From: Pseudomonas veronii
GTDB taxonomy: Bacteria; Pseudomonadota; Gammaproteobacteria; Pseudomonadales; Pseudomonadaceae
Direction of reading: 5' to 3'
Assembly: GCF_001439695.1 (NCBI RefSeq)
Contig: NZ_JYLL01000010.1
Coordinates: forward strand, 119,500 to 183,499
Length of the DNA: 64,000 nt
This document shows, one piece after another, positions 62,352 to 64,000 of this stretch. Numbering within the stretch: the first letter of the stretch is position 1; each line of letters opens with the position of its first letter. Made by a program: the position numbers and the translations under genes. A model generated the notes under the pieces. That model worked only from the letters and a program-made list of their open reading frames with translations, did not search any database and was not told where the DNA came from.

Positions 62352-63140
62352 ATGCCGCCTAAAGGACATGACAAGACCGTCCGCCGCAGCGTGCCCGGGC
62401 TTTCCAGCCTGCCACGCCCGGTGTACGGACGCACCGAATCCTTGCCCAACCGCGCCTTGACCCGTCGGCACAGCCATCCGTGGGTGCAGTTGTCCTACGC
62501 GATTTCCGGGGTGCTGGAGATCCAGACCAGCGTCGGCCGCTTCGTCGCGCCGCCACAGCGCGCGGTGTGGATTCCGGCGGGCATGCCGCATCGGGTCTAC
62601 AGCTCGCCGCACACGGAGATGCGCAGCCTGTACCTGGATTGCAGCGTCACCGCCTGGGCGGACGAACGTTGCCAGGTGTTGGAGGTGAGCAGTTTGTTGC
62701 GCGAGTTGATCCGCCGCTTCAGCGAACTGCCGGTGGAATATGCCGAAGAGGGCCCGGACGGCAGGCTGGCCCAGGTGGTGCTGGACCAACTGGCGGCGGC
62801 GCCCCAGGTGGATTTGATGCTGCCGTTGCCCCTCGACCCGCGCTTGCGGCAGATCTATCGCAGTTTGGAGCTGCACCCGGAGCAACCCACCACGCTGGGG
62901 GATTGGAGCCGCAAGCTGGCGGTCAGCGAGAAGACCCTCAGCCGCCTGTTTTTGCGTGACACCGGGCTGACCTTCCGCGCCTGGCGCCAGCGCTTGCGCC
63001 TGCTCGGCGCCCTGCCCGCCCTGGAGCAAGGCGAGCGGGTGACGGATGTGGCGTTGGCGTGCGGGTATGAATCCACGTCGGCGTTTATCAACGCGTTTCG
63101 CCAGCAATTCGACGCCACTCCCGGCGAGTTCTTCCGCTAA
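62352..63140 (+). CDS. AraC-family regulator with cupin domain
   Basis: A 262-residue regulator. The N-terminal cupin (about 30-110) has LTRRHSHPWVQLSYAISG and WIPAGMPHRV. The AraC domain (about 160-260) has DWSRKLAVSEKTLSRLFLRDTG and RVTDVALACGYESTSAFINAF. The gene is divergent from the BASS transporter and is probably its regulator. It converges on the araH-like gene, 15 bases apart at their 3' ends. Confidence 0.9.
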   Translation: MPPKGHDKTVRRSVPGLSSLPRPVYGRTESLPNRALTRRHSHPWVQLSYAISGVLEIQTSVGRFVAPPQRAVWIPAGMPHRVYSSPHTEMRSLYLDCSVTAWADERCQVLEVSSLLRELIRRFSELPVEYAEEGPDGRLAQVVLDQLAAAPQVDLMLPLPLDPRLRQIYRSLELHPEQPTTLGDWSRKLAVSEKTLSRLFLRDTGLTFRAWRQRLRLLGALPALEQGERVTDVALACGYESTSAFINAFRQQFDATPGEFFR

Positions 63141-63155
63141 TGCAAAGGAAGGAGC

Positions 63156-64000
63156 TCAGCGTTGTTTCATGCGATCGATCACCACCGCCAGCAGCAGGAT
63201 CGAACCGCGGATCACGTACTGGTAGAAGGTGTCGATGTTCTTCAGGTTCATCGCGTTCTCGATGATCGCCAGGATCAGCACCCCGGCGATCACATGGCGG
63301 ATCATGCCGATGCCGCCGCTGAGCGACACCCCGCCCAGCACACAGGCGGAAATCACCGTCAGCTCGAAGCCCTGGCCGATCATCGGCTGGCCCGAGGTCA
63401 TGCGTGACGCGAGGATCACCCCGGCCAACGCGCCGATCAGGCCATGCACGGCAAAGATCAGGATCTTCGTGCGGTCCACGTTGACCCCGGCCAACAGCGC
63501 GGCTTCCGGGTTGCCGCCGATGGCCATGGTGTTGCGCCCGTAAGTGGTGTAGTTGAGCAGCCAGCCGAAGAACAGGAAGCAGACGATGGTGATCAGGATC
63601 GGCACCGGCACGCCCAATAATTGGCCGTTGCCGAACACGAAGAACTGATCCTGGGACACCCCCACCGCCTTGCCGTCGGCAAAGATATAGGCCAGGCCGC
63701 GCACGATCTGCATGGTCGCCAAGGTGGTGATCAGTGCATTGACCCGCAGCTTGGCGATGACGATGCCGTTGATCAGCCCGACAATCAGGCCCATCAGCAG
63801 CGCCGCGCCGATGCCCAGCATGACGCTGTCGGTGTCGCGCATCACAATCGCGGCCACCACCCCGGCGCAGGCGATCACCGAGCCCACCGACAAGTCGAAG
63901 TGCCCCGACGCCAGGCAGAACAGCATGGTGCAGGCGGCGATGCCCACGGTGGAAATCGCCAGGCCCAGCCCGCGCATGTTCAGCGGCGAGAGGAAGTTGT
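63156..64000 (-). CDS. araH: Sugar ABC transporter permease (AraH-like), 5' end outside window
   Basis: The visible 281 residues are the C-terminal part of a branched-type sugar permease with about eight hydrophobic segments. FCLASGHFDLSVGSVIACAG and the coupling loop GGNPEAALLAGVNV, with VLGGVSLSGGIG, match AraH/RbsC; the whole reads closest to the L-arabinose permease AraH. The reading frame is open through the window edge, so the start is not visible. The rest of the operon (binding protein and ATPase) would lie beyond 64000. Confidence 0.85.
   Translation of the reverse strand, partial: NFLSPLNMRGLGLAISTVGIAACTMLFCLASGHFDLSVGSVIACAGVVAAIVMRDTDSVMLGIGAALLMGLIVGLINGIVIAKLRVNALITTLATMQIVRGLAYIFADGKAVGVSQDQFFVFGNGQLLGVPVPILITIVCFLFFGWLLNYTTYGRNTMAIGGNPEAALLAGVNVDRTKILIFAVHGLIGALAGVILASRMTSGQPMIGQGFELTVISACVLGGVSLSGGIGMIRHVIAGVLILAIIENAMNLKNIDTFYQYVIRGSILLLAVVIDRMKQR

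Noticed and set aside
1..64000. tRNA or rRNA genes, insertion sequences, prophage
   Set aside because: No tRNA-like cloverleaf, rRNA segment, transposase or phage structural gene was recognised by reading; a covariance-model search was not possible here.

Overview
The window looks like chromosomal DNA from a fluorescent Pseudomonas of the P. fluorescens group. It is GC-rich. It has a REP-doublet with the sequence style of that group, a 3-mercaptopropionate dioxygenase almost identical at its functional residues to the P. aeruginosa enzyme, and an exopolysaccharide locus laid out like the colanic-acid-like capsule locus known from P. fluorescens SBW25. This assignment is inference from gene content and motifs; no database search was run.

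Bases 1-24,100 hold a capsule/exopolysaccharide locus. A priming glycosyltransferase (wcaJ-like) on the + strand converges on about 20 genes on the - strand. Read in transcription order, these are: phosphatase wzb and tyrosine kinase wzc; UDP-glucose dehydrogenase, flippase, acetyltransferases, glycosyltransferases and polymerase; the GDP-fucose genes gmd, fcl, gmm and manC; and a group-4-capsule type export set (gfcA/yjbE, wza, yjbF, yjbG, yjbH). Together they would make GDP-mannose, GDP-fucose and UDP-glucuronate, assemble a lipid-linked repeat unit, flip it, polymerise it and export it. The AT-rich spacers share a recurring 9-mer, AATAACATT, and an intrinsic terminator sits between yjbE and wza.

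Bases 24,100-28,500 hold an unknown small gene, a PAP2-like membrane phosphatase, and a LysR regulator divergent from a 3-mercaptopropionate dioxygenase and a four-domain rhodanese. Bases 28,500-36,720 are a polymorphic-toxin island. It has one full-length prePAAR-PAAR-Rhs effector with a GIY-YIG/URI-like nuclease tip and its immunity gene. Downstream lie two displaced Rhs tips, each with its own immunity gene: NucA-type DNase with a ComJ-like inhibitor, and WHH/HNH nuclease with SMI1/KNR4. A dead Rhs fragment closes the island.

Bases 37,000-46,000 carry sulfur- and xenobiotic-style metabolism: a sulfonate-type binding protein, an FMN monooxygenase and an acyl-CoA-dehydrogenase-like flavoprotein, then a YcaC-like hydrolase, a YtcJ-like amidohydrolase and an ABM monooxygenase, with LysR regulators. 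Bases 46,100-54,400 are dense in regulators: AraC, two convergent winged-helix ATPase regulators, and two GlxA-type AraC proteins. Between them lie a pirin and a secreted protein made of nine 13-residue repeats. Bases 54,400-64,000 hold a thioesterase, a degraded Fic gene, a complete NitT/TauT-type ABC transporter, aquaporin Z, a SotB-like exporter, a pilin-like protein, a bile-acid:Na+ symporter-family protein divergent from an AraC regulator, and the 3' part of an AraH-like sugar permease cut by the window end.
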